Positions 44,676 to 53,964 are shown, counted from the first letter of the stretch. The stretch is DNA of 64,000 bases from Novosphingobium olei (GCF_012927405.1 NZ_JABBGM010000013.1:43451-107450); one strand, 5' to 3'. Notes: generated from the sequence alone by a model not told the origin. A program made the numbers and translations.

Positions 44676-44697
44676 GCTATATCCGTCCGTATATGGC
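44676..44697 (+). promoter_or_regulatory. ModE-like palindrome overlapping the modA start
   Basis: GCTATAT and ATATGGC flank an 8-base centre (CCGTCCGT), an arrangement resembling the TATAT half-sites of ModE boxes in other proteobacteria. The right half contains the modA start codon (ATG at 44693), so occupancy would block translation and transcription. No modE gene is in the window. Confidence 0.45.
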
Positions 44698-45460
44698 TAG
44701 ACTGTCGCGCGCGATCGCCCTTTTCCTCGTCCTGCTGGCAGCGCTCGGCGCGGGGCCCGTGCTGGCCCGCGCGCCGGTTGTGCTCGCGGCGGCCAGCCTG
44801 CAGGAAGCGATGACCGCCGCCGCAGATCGCTGGACGGCCAAGGGCCACGAACGCCCGGTCCTCTCCTTCGCCGCCTCCTCCGCGCTGGCACGGCAGGCCG
44901 AAGCCGGCGCACCCGCCGATATCTTCGTCTCGGCCGACGAACAGTGGATGGACCATGTCGCCGTCGCCGGCTTCCTTGCCGCCCGCACCCGCGCGCCGCT
45001 GCTGACCAACCAGCTCGTGCTCGTGGCCCCGGCGAACAGCCGGATCGCGCTTGCCATCCGGCCGGGCTTCCCGCTTGCCCGCGCGCTCGGCAATGGGCGC
45101 TTGGCGATGGGCGACCCGGACGCCGTCCCAGCCGGCATCTACGGCAAGCAGGCGCTCACCCGCCTCGGCGTCTGGCCGCAGGTGGCGGGCAAGGTCGCGC
45201 GCGCCGAAAGCGTGCGCGCCGCGCTGGCGCTGATCGCGCGCGGCGAAGTGCCGCTCGGGATCGTCTACGCAACCGATGCCCGCGCCGAACCGCGCGTGCG
45301 CGTGGTCGGCACATTCCCCGCATCGAGCCACGCGCCGATCGTCTACCCCGTCGCGCGCCTGCGCCAGGCGCGCAGCGCCGATGCCGAACCCTTCCGTCGC
45401 TTCCTGCTGTCGGGCGAAGGCAAGGCGATCTTCCGCCGCTTCGGTTTCGGCACGCGCTGA
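44693..45460 (+). CDS. modA: Molybdate ABC transporter substrate-binding protein
   Basis: A 255-residue periplasmic protein. The signal peptide is about residues 1-27 (ends GPVLARA). Molybdate-binding family features follow: VVLAAASLQEAMTAAADRW, then SFAASSALARQAEAGAPADIFVSADEQWM and the GDPDAVPAGIYGKQAL region, where serines bind the oxyanion. The ATG at 44693 is inside the ModE-like palindrome. First gene of modABC. No molybdenum-cofactor genes are nearby. Confidence 0.93.
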   Translation: MARLSRAIALFLVLLAALGAGPVLARAPVVLAAASLQEAMTAAADRWTAKGHERPVLSFAASSALARQAEAGAPADIFVSADEQWMDHVAVAGFLAARTRAPLLTNQLVLVAPANSRIALAIRPGFPLARALGNGRLAMGDPDAVPAGIYGKQALTRLGVWPQVAGKVARAESVRAALALIARGEVPLGIVYATDARAEPRVRVVGTFPASSHAPIVYPVARLRQARSADAEPFRRFLLSGEGKAIFRRFGFGTR

Positions 45461-45474
45461 CGGCCTCCGCCACG

Positions 45475-46167
45475 ATGGCGCTGCTGTCCCCCGCCGACTG
45501 GGCGATCGTCGCGCTCTCGCTCAAGGTCGGCGTCGTCGCCGTTGCCGCGACGCTGCCCGTCGCCTTCGCGCTCGCCTGGGTGCTGGCGCGCACGCGGTTT
45601 CCGGGGCGGATCGTGCTCGATGCGGTGGTCCACCTGCCGCTGGTCCTGCCCCCGGTGGTGATGGGCTGGCTGCTGCTGCTGGGCTTCGGCGCTTCCGGCC
45701 CGTTCGGCCGCGCGCTGGAAGCCGTGTTCGGCACCAGCGTGATGTTCCGCTGGACGGGCGCGGCGCTGGCCGCCGCGGTCATGGCGCTGCCGCTGATGGT
45801 CCGCGCCATCCGCCTGTCGCTGGAAGCGGTCGATCCCCGGCTCGAATCCGCCGCGCGCACGCTCGGCGCGGGGCCATGGCGCGCCTTCGCCACGGTCACG
45901 CTGCCGCTGACCCTGCCGGGCATGATCGCGGCGACGGTGCTCGGCCTTGCCCGTTCGCTGGGCGAATTCGGCGCGACGATCACGTTCGTCTCGAACATTC
46001 CGGGCGAAACGCAGACGCTGCCGCTGGCGATCTATTCGGCGCTGCAATTGCCGGGCGGCGATGTGCAGGTTGCCCGCCTCGCCGCGATCTCGGTTGCGCT
46101 TTCGCTCGCCGCGCTGATCGCGTCCGAAGCGCTCGCGCGCCGCACGGGACTGCGCCATGTCGCCTGA
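45475..46167 (+). CDS. modB: Molybdate ABC transporter permease
   Basis: A 230-residue inner-membrane permease with about five helices. The EAA-type cytoplasmic loop is visible: ARTLGAGPWRAFATVTLPLTLPG, where it docks with ModC. The C-terminal section GEFGATITFVSNIPGETQTLPLAIYSAL is highly characteristic of ModB. It starts 14 bases after modA and its end overlaps modC by 11 bases. Confidence 0.95.
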   Translation: MALLSPADWAIVALSLKVGVVAVAATLPVAFALAWVLARTRFPGRIVLDAVVHLPLVLPPVVMGWLLLLGFGASGPFGRALEAVFGTSVMFRWTGAALAAAVMALPLMVRAIRLSLEAVDPRLESAARTLGAGPWRAFATVTLPLTLPGMIAATVLGLARSLGEFGATITFVSNIPGETQTLPLAIYSALQLPGGDVQVARLAAISVALSLAALIASEALARRTGLRHVA

Positions 46168-46810
46168 CCCAGCGCTCAGCGTCGATATCGCCGTCCGGCG
46201 CGGCGACCGGCTGATCGAGACGCGCTTTGCCGCCACCGCCGGGATCACCGCGCTGTTCGGCCCGTCGGGTGCGGGCAAGACCAGCGTGCTCGATGCCATC
46301 GCCGGGCTGGTTCGACCCGCGCGCGGCCGCATCGCGCTGGGGGGCGAGGTGCTGTTCGACGCGGCGCGCGGCATCGATCTTGCGCCGGAAAAACGCCACT
46401 GCGGCGTCGTCTTCCAGGACTTGCGCCTGTTTCCCCACCGCACCGTGCGCGACAACCTGCTCTATGGCCAGCGCCTTGCCGATCCCGCCGCGCAGCTCCT
46501 GTCGCTGGACGAAGCCTGCGCCTTCCTCGGCATCGGCGCGCTACTTGATCGCCGCCCGCGCACGCTTTCCGGGGGGGAGGCGCAGCGCGTCGCCATCGGT
46601 CGGGCGCTGCTGCGCGGGCCGCGCCTGCTCCTGCTCGATGAACCGCTGTCCTCGCTCGATGCCGCGCGGCGGGAAGAGATCATGGTGGTGATCGAGCGCA
46701 TCCGCGACCAACTCGCCCTGCCGATGGTGCTCGTCAGCCACCGCGTGGACGAAGTCGAACGCCTGGCGAGCGAGGTCGTTTCGCTCGACGTCCTCGCCGA
46801 ACCTGCCTGA
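46157..46810 (+). CDS. modC: Molybdate ABC transporter ATPase, short form
   Basis: A 217-residue ABC ATPase with Walker A GPSGAGKT (35-42), the signature LSGGEAQR (about 132-139), Walker B LLLLDEP and the switch His in SHRVDEV. It ends shortly after the ATPase domain. ModC is usually about 350 residues with a C-terminal MOP domain that senses molybdate; that domain is missing. The stop codon is clean, so this is a short form of the gene and not an obvious frameshift. Molybdate feedback on import would therefore have to use another mechanism. Confidence 0.9.
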   Translation: MSPDPALSVDIAVRRGDRLIETRFAATAGITALFGPSGAGKTSVLDAIAGLVRPARGRIALGGEVLFDAARGIDLAPEKRHCGVVFQDLRLFPHRTVRDNLLYGQRLADPAAQLLSLDEACAFLGIGALLDRRPRTLSGGEAQRVAIGRALLRGPRLLLLDEPLSSLDAARREEIMVVIERIRDQLALPMVLVSHRVDEVERLASEVVSLDVLAEPA

Positions 46811-47032
46811 GCGCCGCGAGCGCGCGCCCGCACCTCGTCGCAAGGCCCGCACGCCACGTCCGCCATGCCGTAGGGGAAGGCGCGAAAACCGCAGGGACGC
46901 GTGCTTTTTTCGGTTGACCGCGGCGCCCGGTCGGCTCTTTCCTGCGTCCCAGACGGGCATGCGATGCCCCATGGGAGAGTGACTTCAAATGCTGACGAAC
47001 CTTCCGCGCCCGGCGCTGCCGGAGCACGCGGA

Positions 47033-47824
47033 ATGACCCAGACCGCACGTTCGCTGGGCGAACTCGCCGCTGCCATCGAACGCCAGGGCGATCGCTTCGT
47101 GCTGCACGGCGCGGCCGGCTGGATGCAGGGCCGCACGATGTACGGCGGCGCGTCCTCGTTCGTCGCGTTCACCGCCGCGCGCGCGGCCTTTCCCGACCTG
47201 CCGCCCTTGCGCGCGGCGCAGATCGGCTTCGTCGCCCCGGTGGGAGAGGACGTGGAAATCGCCGCCCGCGTTCTTCGCGCCGGCAAGAGCGTGGCCCAGG
47301 TCGAAACCGAGATCAGCGCGAACGGCGAACTGCTGCAGCGCGCGCTGTGGATCTTCGGCAGTGCCCGACCCGACAACGGCGGCGTGCCGCAGCGCCGCCT
47401 CGAAAGCTTCGTGCCCCACGATCAGGCGGTACCGGCCAGGTCGCACCCGGATCCTACCTTCTTCACCCATCGCATGGAACTGCGCCACGCCGCGCCCAAA
47501 GGCGAAGTGCCGGTCGGCACGATCCGCCGCTGGGTGCGGCTGAAGGATCGCGCCGGGCTCGATCCGGTGGGCGAGCTGATCGGCATCGGCGATACCCTGC
47601 CGCCCGGCGCGATGACCGCGCAGGAACGCATGGGTCCGCTGTCGTCGATCAACTGGTCGCTGACCCTGTTGACCGACAAGCCCGAAACCGACGACGGCTG
47701 GTGGCTGCTCGAAACCAGCTCGAACGCGATGGCGGCAGGCTTTTCCAGCGAGACGCTGCGCCTGTGGAACACCGACGGCGTGCAGGTGATGCACGGCCTG
47801 CAATCGGTGGCGATATTCGGCTGA
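47033..47824 (+). CDS. Acyl-CoA thioesterase (hot-dog fold, TesB-like)
   Basis: A 263-residue double hot-dog protein. The first domain carries GWMQGRTMYGGASSFVAFTAA and QIGFVAPVGEDVEIAARVL, the second RMGPLSSINWSLTLLTD and WWLLETSSNAMAAGFSSETLRLW, the latter with the active-site helix of TesB-like enzymes. It probably hydrolyses an acyl-CoA to the acid. The start is the ATG at 47033, preceded by GGAG; an upstream in-frame Met lacks a ribosome-binding site. First of five genes that look like a degradative pathway. Confidence 0.83.
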   Translation: MTQTARSLGELAAAIERQGDRFVLHGAAGWMQGRTMYGGASSFVAFTAARAAFPDLPPLRAAQIGFVAPVGEDVEIAARVLRAGKSVAQVETEISANGELLQRALWIFGSARPDNGGVPQRRLESFVPHDQAVPARSHPDPTFFTHRMELRHAAPKGEVPVGTIRRWVRLKDRAGLDPVGELIGIGDTLPPGAMTAQERMGPLSSINWSLTLLTDKPETDDGWWLLETSSNAMAAGFSSETLRLWNTDGVQVMHGLQSVAIFG

Positions 47825-47858
47825 ATGGCCCGCGAAGGCCGGAGAGGATAATGACAGC

Positions 47859-49097
47859 ATGACCGTCCAGCTTGCCGATCCCGCCACCCTTGGCCTCGAT
47901 GCCGCCCGCCTCGCGCGGATCGCGGCCCTGCTCGACGAACGCTATGTGTCGAAGGGCAAGCTGAAGGGCGTCGACGTGCTCGTCGCGCGCGATGGGCAGG
48001 CCGCGTATCGCGCCACGCTCGGCGCAATGCGCGACGATGGCACGCCGGTTGCCGAAGACACGATCTACCGTATCGCTTCGATGACCAAGCCGTTGACCTC
48101 GATCGCGCTGATGATGCTGGTCGAAGAAGGCGCCATCGCGCTGGAAGATCCGGTGACCAAGGTCTTGCCCGAATTCGCCGGGCTTGCGGTCTATGCCGGC
48201 GGCGGCGGCGATGCGCCGTTCATGCCGGGGCGCCCCGCGCACGGCATGCGCATCGTCGATCTGCTCACCCACATGTCGGGCCTGACCTACGGCATCCAGA
48301 ACCGCACCAACGTCGATGCCGCCTACCGCAAGGCGCGGCTCGATGGCCATGCCAGCCTTGCCGGCAACGATCACTTCATCGCCGAACTGGCCAAGCTGCC
48401 GCTGGAATTCGCGCCGGGCGAAGGCTGGAACTATTCGGTTTCCACCGATGTCTGCGGCGTCATCGTCGCGCGGCTTTCGGGGATGAGCCTGGGGCAGTTC
48501 TTCAAGGCGCGCATCTTTGATCCGCTGGGCATGGTCGATACCGGCTTCTCCTGCCCGCCCGAAAAGCTCCACCGCCTTGCCGATGCCTGGGCCTATGTGC
48601 CCGGCGGCGCGCCGCACCTGATCGACAAGGCCGAGACCAGCAACCTCGTCCGCGCCCCGCAGTTCGAAAGCGGCGGTGGCGGCCTGCTCTCCACGGTGGC
48701 CGATTACCACCGCTTCGCCAGCGCGCTGGTGGGTGGCGGCGCGGTTGACGGGGTCCGTCTCGTCAGCCCCAAGACGCTGGCGCTGATGGCCAGCAACTTC
48801 CTTCCCGGCGGCGCGGACCTGACCCAGATGTCGAGTTCGCTGTTCAGCGAGGCGAACAACGCCGGCACCGGCTTCGGCCTGGGCTTTGGCGTCACCATCG
48901 ATCCCACCCGCGCGCTCGTGCCGGGCTCGGCGGGCGAATTCTTCTGGGGCGGCATCTTCTCGACCGCGTTCTTCGTCGATCCGGTGGAAAAGCTGCACAT
49001 GGTGTTCATGACCCAGCTGATGCCTTCGTCGGCCTACCCCATCCGCCGCCAGTTGAAGACGCTGATCTATGCCGCGCTGACCGACAGCCGCGCCTGA
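47859..49097 (+). CDS. Serine hydrolase (class C beta-lactamase-like/esterase)
   Basis: A 412-residue penicillin-binding-type serine hydrolase. The catalytic SxxK is SMTK (74-77) and the tyrosine motif is YSV at about 192. HGMRIVDLLTHMSGLTYG and PGEGWNYS are typical of esterase/beta-lactamase-like family VIII hydrolases. There is no signal peptide, so it is cytoplasmic and acts as an esterase or lactonase, not a cell-wall enzyme. The placement among acyl-CoA genes suggests hydrolysis of a lactone or ester intermediate. Confidence 0.88.
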   Translation: MTVQLADPATLGLDAARLARIAALLDERYVSKGKLKGVDVLVARDGQAAYRATLGAMRDDGTPVAEDTIYRIASMTKPLTSIALMMLVEEGAIALEDPVTKVLPEFAGLAVYAGGGGDAPFMPGRPAHGMRIVDLLTHMSGLTYGIQNRTNVDAAYRKARLDGHASLAGNDHFIAELAKLPLEFAPGEGWNYSVSTDVCGVIVARLSGMSLGQFFKARIFDPLGMVDTGFSCPPEKLHRLADAWAYVPGGAPHLIDKAETSNLVRAPQFESGGGGLLSTVADYHRFASALVGGGAVDGVRLVSPKTLALMASNFLPGGADLTQMSSSLFSEANNAGTGFGLGFGVTIDPTRALVPGSAGEFFWGGIFSTAFFVDPVEKLHMVFMTQLMPSSAYPIRRQLKTLIYAALTDSRA

Positions 49098-49153
49098 CCC
49101 GCCATTCGTCCTCCCCTCCGAAAGCAGCCCTCAGCTAACAGGAGCCAATACCG

Positions 49154-50410
49154 ATGTCCGACCCCATTCCCGGTGCCAAGGAGCACATCGACGCCGCCCG
49201 CACGCTCGCGGCCACGATCGACGACATTCCCGCCGATACCCAGCTGCTGCCGATCGAACGCGTCGGCGTGATCGGCGCCGGCACGATGGGCGGCGGCATC
49301 ACCATGAACTTCCTCACCGCCGGCATCCCGGTGACGATCGTCGAAATGACGCAGGAAGCGCTCGACCGCGGCGTCGCGACGATGCGTAAGAACTACGAAA
49401 ACACCGTCAAGCGCGGCAAGATGGACGCCGCCCTTGCCGAAGCGGCGATGGGTCGCCTCAACCCCACGCTCGATTTCGATGCACTGGCGCAGGCCGACCT
49501 CATCATCGAAGCGGTCTACGAGAACATGGACGTCAAGAAGGAGGTCTTCGGCCGGATCGACAAGATCGCCAAGCCCGGCGCCATCCTTGCCAGCAACACC
49601 AGCTATCTCGACATCGACGAGATTGCCTCGGCCACCAGCCGACCGGAATCGGTGCTCGGCATGCACTTCTTCTCGCCCGCCAACGTGATGAAGCTGCTCG
49701 AAGTCGTCCGCGGCAAGGCTACCGGCAAGGCGCAGCTCGCCACGGTGATGGCGCTGTCGGTGAAGATCGGCAAGGTGCCGGTCGTCTCGGGCGTGTGCCA
49801 TGGCTTCATCGGCAACCGCATGCTCTCGCCCCGCCAGGCGCAGGCCCATGCGCTGATCATGGAAGGCGCCAATTACTGGGACGTGGACGAAGCGCTGCTT
49901 GAATTCGGTTTCCCGATGGGCCCGTGGCAGATGGCCGACCTCGCCGGCGTCGACATCGGCTGGCACCGCGATCCCAACCGCATCGAGAGCTTGCGCGATG
50001 CGCTCTGCGCCGTGGGCCGCTGGGGCCAGAAGACGAAGAAGGGCTTCTACGATTACGACGACAACCGCCAGCGCACGCCTTCGGATGAAGTAAAGGCGAT
50101 CATCGCCGACTTCGCCAAAAAGGAGGGCAAGCCGCAGCGGTCCATCGACAGGCAAGAGATCCGCGAACGCCTGCTCTACCCGATGATCAGCGAAGGTGCG
50201 CTGATCCTTGAGGAAGGCATCTCGCAGCGCGCCAGCGACATCGATACCGTCTGGCTCAACGGCTACGGCTGGCCCGCGTGGACCGGCGGCCCGATGTTCT
50301 GGGCCGACCATATCGGCCTGAAGACCGTGGTCGATGGCCTTGAAAAGCACGGCCTGCCGGTCGCCCCGCTGCTGGCGAAGAAGGCGGCGGCCGGGGAAAC
50401 CTTCAATTAA
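49154..50410 (+). CDS. 3-hydroxyacyl-CoA dehydrogenase
   Basis: A 418-residue enzyme that oxidises 3-hydroxyacyl-CoA to 3-ketoacyl-CoA with NAD. The nucleotide-binding motif GAGTMG is at 41-46. LGMHFFSPANVMKLLEVV contains the catalytic His, and the two C-terminal domains are present (GFIGNRMLSPRQAQA, FGFPMGPWQMADLAGVDIG). It resembles the dehydrogenase half of FadB/FadJ but lacks the N-terminal crotonase domain, and no enoyl-CoA hydratase gene is in the cluster. Ribosome-binding site AGGAG precedes the ATG. Confidence 0.93.
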   Translation: MSDPIPGAKEHIDAARTLAATIDDIPADTQLLPIERVGVIGAGTMGGGITMNFLTAGIPVTIVEMTQEALDRGVATMRKNYENTVKRGKMDAALAEAAMGRLNPTLDFDALAQADLIIEAVYENMDVKKEVFGRIDKIAKPGAILASNTSYLDIDEIASATSRPESVLGMHFFSPANVMKLLEVVRGKATGKAQLATVMALSVKIGKVPVVSGVCHGFIGNRMLSPRQAQAHALIMEGANYWDVDEALLEFGFPMGPWQMADLAGVDIGWHRDPNRIESLRDALCAVGRWGQKTKKGFYDYDDNRQRTPSDEVKAIIADFAKKEGKPQRSIDRQEIRERLLYPMISEGALILEEGISQRASDIDTVWLNGYGWPAWTGGPMFWADHIGLKTVVDGLEKHGLPVAPLLAKKAAAGETFN

Positions 50411-50426
50411 AGACGGGAGAAGCGCC

Positions 50427-52007
50427 ATGGCGGTGACCATCGAGGAAATCGCGGAAGCCGAATTCATGCCGCTGACCACGATCCTGCGCGCGCACGCCGC
50501 GCGCAGGGGAGGGGCGATCGCACTCGCTGACGAACAGACCCAGGTCAGCTGGCGCGATCTCGACGCCACGATCGATCGCGTCGCCGCCGCCCTGCAGCGC
50601 GAAGGGGTGGAACGGCACGAGCCCGTGGCCATCGCCGCGATGAACTCGGTCCCCACCGCCCTGGCCTTCCTCGGCGCGATCCGCGCCGGCGCGGTCGCCG
50701 CCCCGCTCACCTCGACCGCCACCGCCGAAACGATCCTCGCCATGCTGGTCGACAGTGGCAGCCGCGTGCTGTTCCTAGATGCGGACATCGCCGCGCGGCT
50801 TGAAGGGCTGGATTTCCCGGCAGGCGTCAAGCGCATCGCGCTCGATGGCGGCGCCCACGGCGTGCCCTTTGCGCAATGGATGGCGGAGGAGGGCGCGAAG
50901 CCGGAAGAACGCCTTCCCGCGCCCTGCGATCCCTTCAACATCATCTATTCCTCGGGCACCACCGGCGCGCCCAAGGGCATCGTGCAGAGCCACAAGATGC
51001 GCCACGAATACGCCCGGCGCACGATCGTCGGCGGCTATGACGACGATACCTGCGTGATCTGTTCCACGCCGCTCTATTCGAACACCACGCTGGTCAGCTT
51101 CCTGCCGACGCTCACCGCGGGCGGCAAGGTCGTGCTGATGAAGAAGTTCGACGCGCGCGGCTTCCTCGTCCTGTCCGAACGCGAACGCGTCACCCACGCC
51201 ATGCTGGTGCCGGTGCAGTACCGCCGGATCATGGAAGTGCCCGATTTCGACCGCTTCGACCTGTCGTCCTACAAGCTCAAGTCCTCCACCAGCGCGCCGT
51301 TTCCCGCCTGGCTCAAGGCCGATGTGCTGAAGCGCTGGCCCGGCGGCCTGACTGATGGCTACGGCATGACCGAAGGCGGCGCGACCTCGATCCTCGTCGC
51401 CCACGCCCACCCGGACAAGCTGCACACCGTCGGCCAGCCTAGCCCCGGCCACATCATGAAGATCATCGACGAGGACGGCAACGAACTGCCCCAGGGCGAA
51501 GTGGGCGAAATCGTCGGCCATTCACCGATCATGATGAACGGCTACCACGGCAAGGACGACAAGACGCGCGAGGTCGAGTGGTACGACAGCGAAGGTCGGC
51601 GCTACATCCGCCACGGCGACGTCGGCAAGTTCGACGAGGACGGCTTCCTCATCCTGATGGACCGCGCCAAGGACATGATCATCTCGGGCGGGTTCAACAT
51701 CTACCCCTCCGACCTCGAAAGCGAACTCACCCGCCAGCCGGAGGTGCGCGAAGCCGCCGTCGTCGGCGTGCCCAGCGATGCCTGGGGCGAAACCCCGCTC
51801 GCCGTGGTGGTGCTGGCCGACAAGACCGCCGATCCCGCCGCCATCCTGGCCGAAGCCAACCGCAGGCTCGGCAAGACGCAGCGCATTTCCGCCATCGAAG
51901 TGGTCGACGAACTGCCGCGAAGCCCGATCGGCAAGGTGCTCAAGCGCGAGCTGCGAGATCGCTTCGGCGGCAACCCGATCGCGCCGCAAGGTTACGAAAA
52001 GGCCTGA
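50427..52007 (+). CDS. Acyl-CoA ligase (AMP-forming)
   Basis: A 526-residue adenylate-forming ligase. The P-loop YSSGTTGAPKG, DGYGMTEGG, GDVGKFDEDGFL and the C-terminal lysine in PIGKVLKREL are all present. It starts 16 bases after the dehydrogenase stop, with a GGGAGA ribosome-binding site. It activates the acid that feeds the cluster. Compared with the ligase at 9.6-11.2 kb it is a different subfamily, with a shorter linker before the P-loop. Confidence 0.9.
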   Translation: MAVTIEEIAEAEFMPLTTILRAHAARRGGAIALADEQTQVSWRDLDATIDRVAAALQREGVERHEPVAIAAMNSVPTALAFLGAIRAGAVAAPLTSTATAETILAMLVDSGSRVLFLDADIAARLEGLDFPAGVKRIALDGGAHGVPFAQWMAEEGAKPEERLPAPCDPFNIIYSSGTTGAPKGIVQSHKMRHEYARRTIVGGYDDDTCVICSTPLYSNTTLVSFLPTLTAGGKVVLMKKFDARGFLVLSERERVTHAMLVPVQYRRIMEVPDFDRFDLSSYKLKSSTSAPFPAWLKADVLKRWPGGLTDGYGMTEGGATSILVAHAHPDKLHTVGQPSPGHIMKIIDEDGNELPQGEVGEIVGHSPIMMNGYHGKDDKTREVEWYDSEGRRYIRHGDVGKFDEDGFLILMDRAKDMIISGGFNIYPSDLESELTRQPEVREAAVVGVPSDAWGETPLAVVVLADKTADPAAILAEANRRLGKTQRISAIEVVDELPRSPIGKVLKRELRDRFGGNPIAPQGYEKA

Positions 52008-52076
52008 GTTTTCACCCGTTCCCTCAACCTCCCCGGGAAAGCCTGACCACAGGACCACCCCAAAGGAGAACATACC

Positions 52077-53252
52077 ATGCGTGATGCCGTCATCGTTTCC
52101 GTCGCCCGCACCCCTATCGGGCGGGCCTACAAGGGCGCGTTCAACGCCACGCCCGGCGCCACCCTCGGCGCGCTTTCGCTGTCCGCCGCCGTGGCGCGCG
52201 CCGGCATCGAGGGGGCCGAAGTCGACGACGTGCTGTGGGGCGCTGCGCTCCAGCAGGGCACGCAGGCCGGCAACATCGCCCGCCAGGTCGCGCTGCGCGC
52301 CGGTCTTCCCATCACCACGTCGGGCATGAGCATGGACCGCCAGTGCTCGTCGGGCCTGATGTCGATCGCCACCGCCAGCAAGCAGGTGGTGATCGATCGC
52401 ATGAACGTCGTCGCCGCGGGCGGCCAGGATTCGATCAGCCTGGTGCAGACCAAGGAAATGCGCGTGCAGCCCGATCCTTCGCTCAAGGCGATGCATCAGG
52501 CGATCTACATGCCCATGCTGCAGACCGCCGAAATCGTCGGCCAGCGCTATGGCATCAGCCGCGAAGCCTGCGACGAATATGCGCTCCAGTCGCAGCAGCG
52601 CACCGCCGCCGCACAGGCCGCCGGCAAGTTCGATGACGAAATCGTCGAAGTGACCGCCACGATGGGCGTGGCTGACAAGGCCACCGGCGAGATCTCGATG
52701 AAGGAGATCACGCTGAAGAAGGACGAAGGCAACCGTCCCGAAACCACGCTCGAAGGGCTGCAGAGCCTCAAGCCCGTGATCGAAGGCGGCATCGTCACCG
52801 CCGGCAACGCCAGCCAGCTGTCCGATGGTTCGGCCGCGGTCGTCGTGATGGAAGCCGGCCTTGCCGCCGCCAAGGGCCTTACCCCGCTCGGCCGCTATGT
52901 CGGCATGGCGGTTGCCGGCACCGAGCCCGACGAGATGGGCATCGGCCCGGTCTACGCGATTCCCAAGCTGCTCGAACGCTTCGACCTGAAGATCGGTGAC
53001 ATCGGCCTGTGGGAACTGAACGAAGCGTTCGCGGTGCAGGTGCTCTACTGCCGCGACAAGCTCGGCATCCCGAACGATCTGCTCAACGTCAACGGCGGCT
53101 CGATCTCGATCGGCCACCCCTATGGCATGACGGGCGCGCGCTGCACCGCGCACGCGCTGATCGAAGGCAAGCGCCGTGGCGCCAAGTACGCGGTCGTCAC
53201 GATGTGCGTCGGCGGCGGCATGGGCGCGGCCGGCCTGTTCGAGATCTTCTGA
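52077..53252 (+). CDS. Acetyl-CoA acyltransferase (thiolase)
   Basis: A 391-residue thiolase that cleaves 3-ketoacyl-CoA to acetyl-CoA and a shortened acyl-CoA. Active-site features are Cys90 in DRQCSSGL, the His in GHPYGMTGAR, and the second Cys in TMCVGGGMG, all intact. Domain layout is standard. The ribosome-binding site AAGGAG lies before the ATG. Last gene of the five-gene run; no terminator is visible before the convergent PiuC gene 38 bases later. Confidence 0.94.
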   Translation: MRDAVIVSVARTPIGRAYKGAFNATPGATLGALSLSAAVARAGIEGAEVDDVLWGAALQQGTQAGNIARQVALRAGLPITTSGMSMDRQCSSGLMSIATASKQVVIDRMNVVAAGGQDSISLVQTKEMRVQPDPSLKAMHQAIYMPMLQTAEIVGQRYGISREACDEYALQSQQRTAAAQAAGKFDDEIVEVTATMGVADKATGEISMKEITLKKDEGNRPETTLEGLQSLKPVIEGGIVTAGNASQLSDGSAAVVVMEAGLAAAKGLTPLGRYVGMAVAGTEPDEMGIGPVYAIPKLLERFDLKIGDIGLWELNEAFAVQVLYCRDKLGIPNDLLNVNGGSISIGHPYGMTGARCTAHALIEGKRRGAKYAVVTMCVGGGMGAAGLFEIF

Positions 53253-53289
53253 TCGCCCGGTCCGGCGCAGGCGGCAGAACTCTAGGGGT

Positions 53290-53964
53290 TCAGGCCGCCC
53301 AGCGCCGGATCAGGTTGTGGTAGACCTTGGCGAGGCGCAGCACCTCGCCATCGTCGCCCCCGCGCTCCATCGTCAGCTGCTGTATCGACTGGTCGAGGTC
53401 GAACAGCATCTCGCGCGCATCGGCATCGCGCACCAGCGATTCCAGCCAGAAGAAGCTCGAAATCCGCTCGCCGCGCGTCACCTCGGTCACGCGGTGCAGG
53501 CTGGTGCTGGGATAGAGCACCATGTCGCCCGCCGCGCACTTGTACGCAACGCGGCCGAAGCCGCCCTCGATCACCAGCTCGCCCCCGTCGTAATCCTCCG
53601 ACAGAAACAGCGTCGCCGAAAGATCGGTGCGCAGCCGCGTGCCACTGGCCGGGTCCAGCCGGATGGCGTTGTCGATGTGATCGCCAAAGCCTTCGCCCAC
53701 GCCATAGCGGTTGAACAGCGGGGGATAGATCGCCTTGGGCAGCGCGGCCGAAAGGAACAGCGGCGATGCGGCCAGCGCCTGCTGCACCCGGGCCCGCGCC
53801 GCCGCCGCTGCCGGGCTTTGTTCCGGCAGCTGGCGGTTGCGCTTGGCGAGCGCGGCCAGCGCCCCGCTCGTCACATTGCCGTCCACCCAGTCCGCGGCGG
53901 CGATCCGGCGCCCGAGGGAAAGCGCCTCCTCGCGCGGCAGGACCTGGGGGACGACAATCAGCAT
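53290..53964 (-). CDS. Fe(II)/2-oxoglutarate-dependent dioxygenase of the PiuC/YbiX family
   Basis: A 224-residue PKHD-type hydroxylase. The iron ligands are His96 and Asp98 in GDHIDN and His157 in STSLHRVTEV, with Arg167 as 2-oxoglutarate contact. YPPLFNRYGVGEGFGDHIDNAI and FLWLES-like strands are typical. PiuC genes sit with TonB-dependent siderophore receptors in iron-regulated operons, as here: the receptor gene ends 19 bp upstream. Its substrate in iron use is not known. Confidence 0.9.
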   Translation of the reverse strand: MLIVVPQVLPREEALSLGRRIAAADWVDGNVTSGALAALAKRNRQLPEQSPAAAAARARVQQALAASPLFLSAALPKAIYPPLFNRYGVGEGFGDHIDNAIRLDPASGTRLRTDLSATLFLSEDYDGGELVIEGGFGRVAYKCAAGDMVLYPSTSLHRVTEVTRGERISSFFWLESLVRDADAREMLFDLDQSIQQLTMERGGDDGEVLRLAKVYHNLIRRWAA

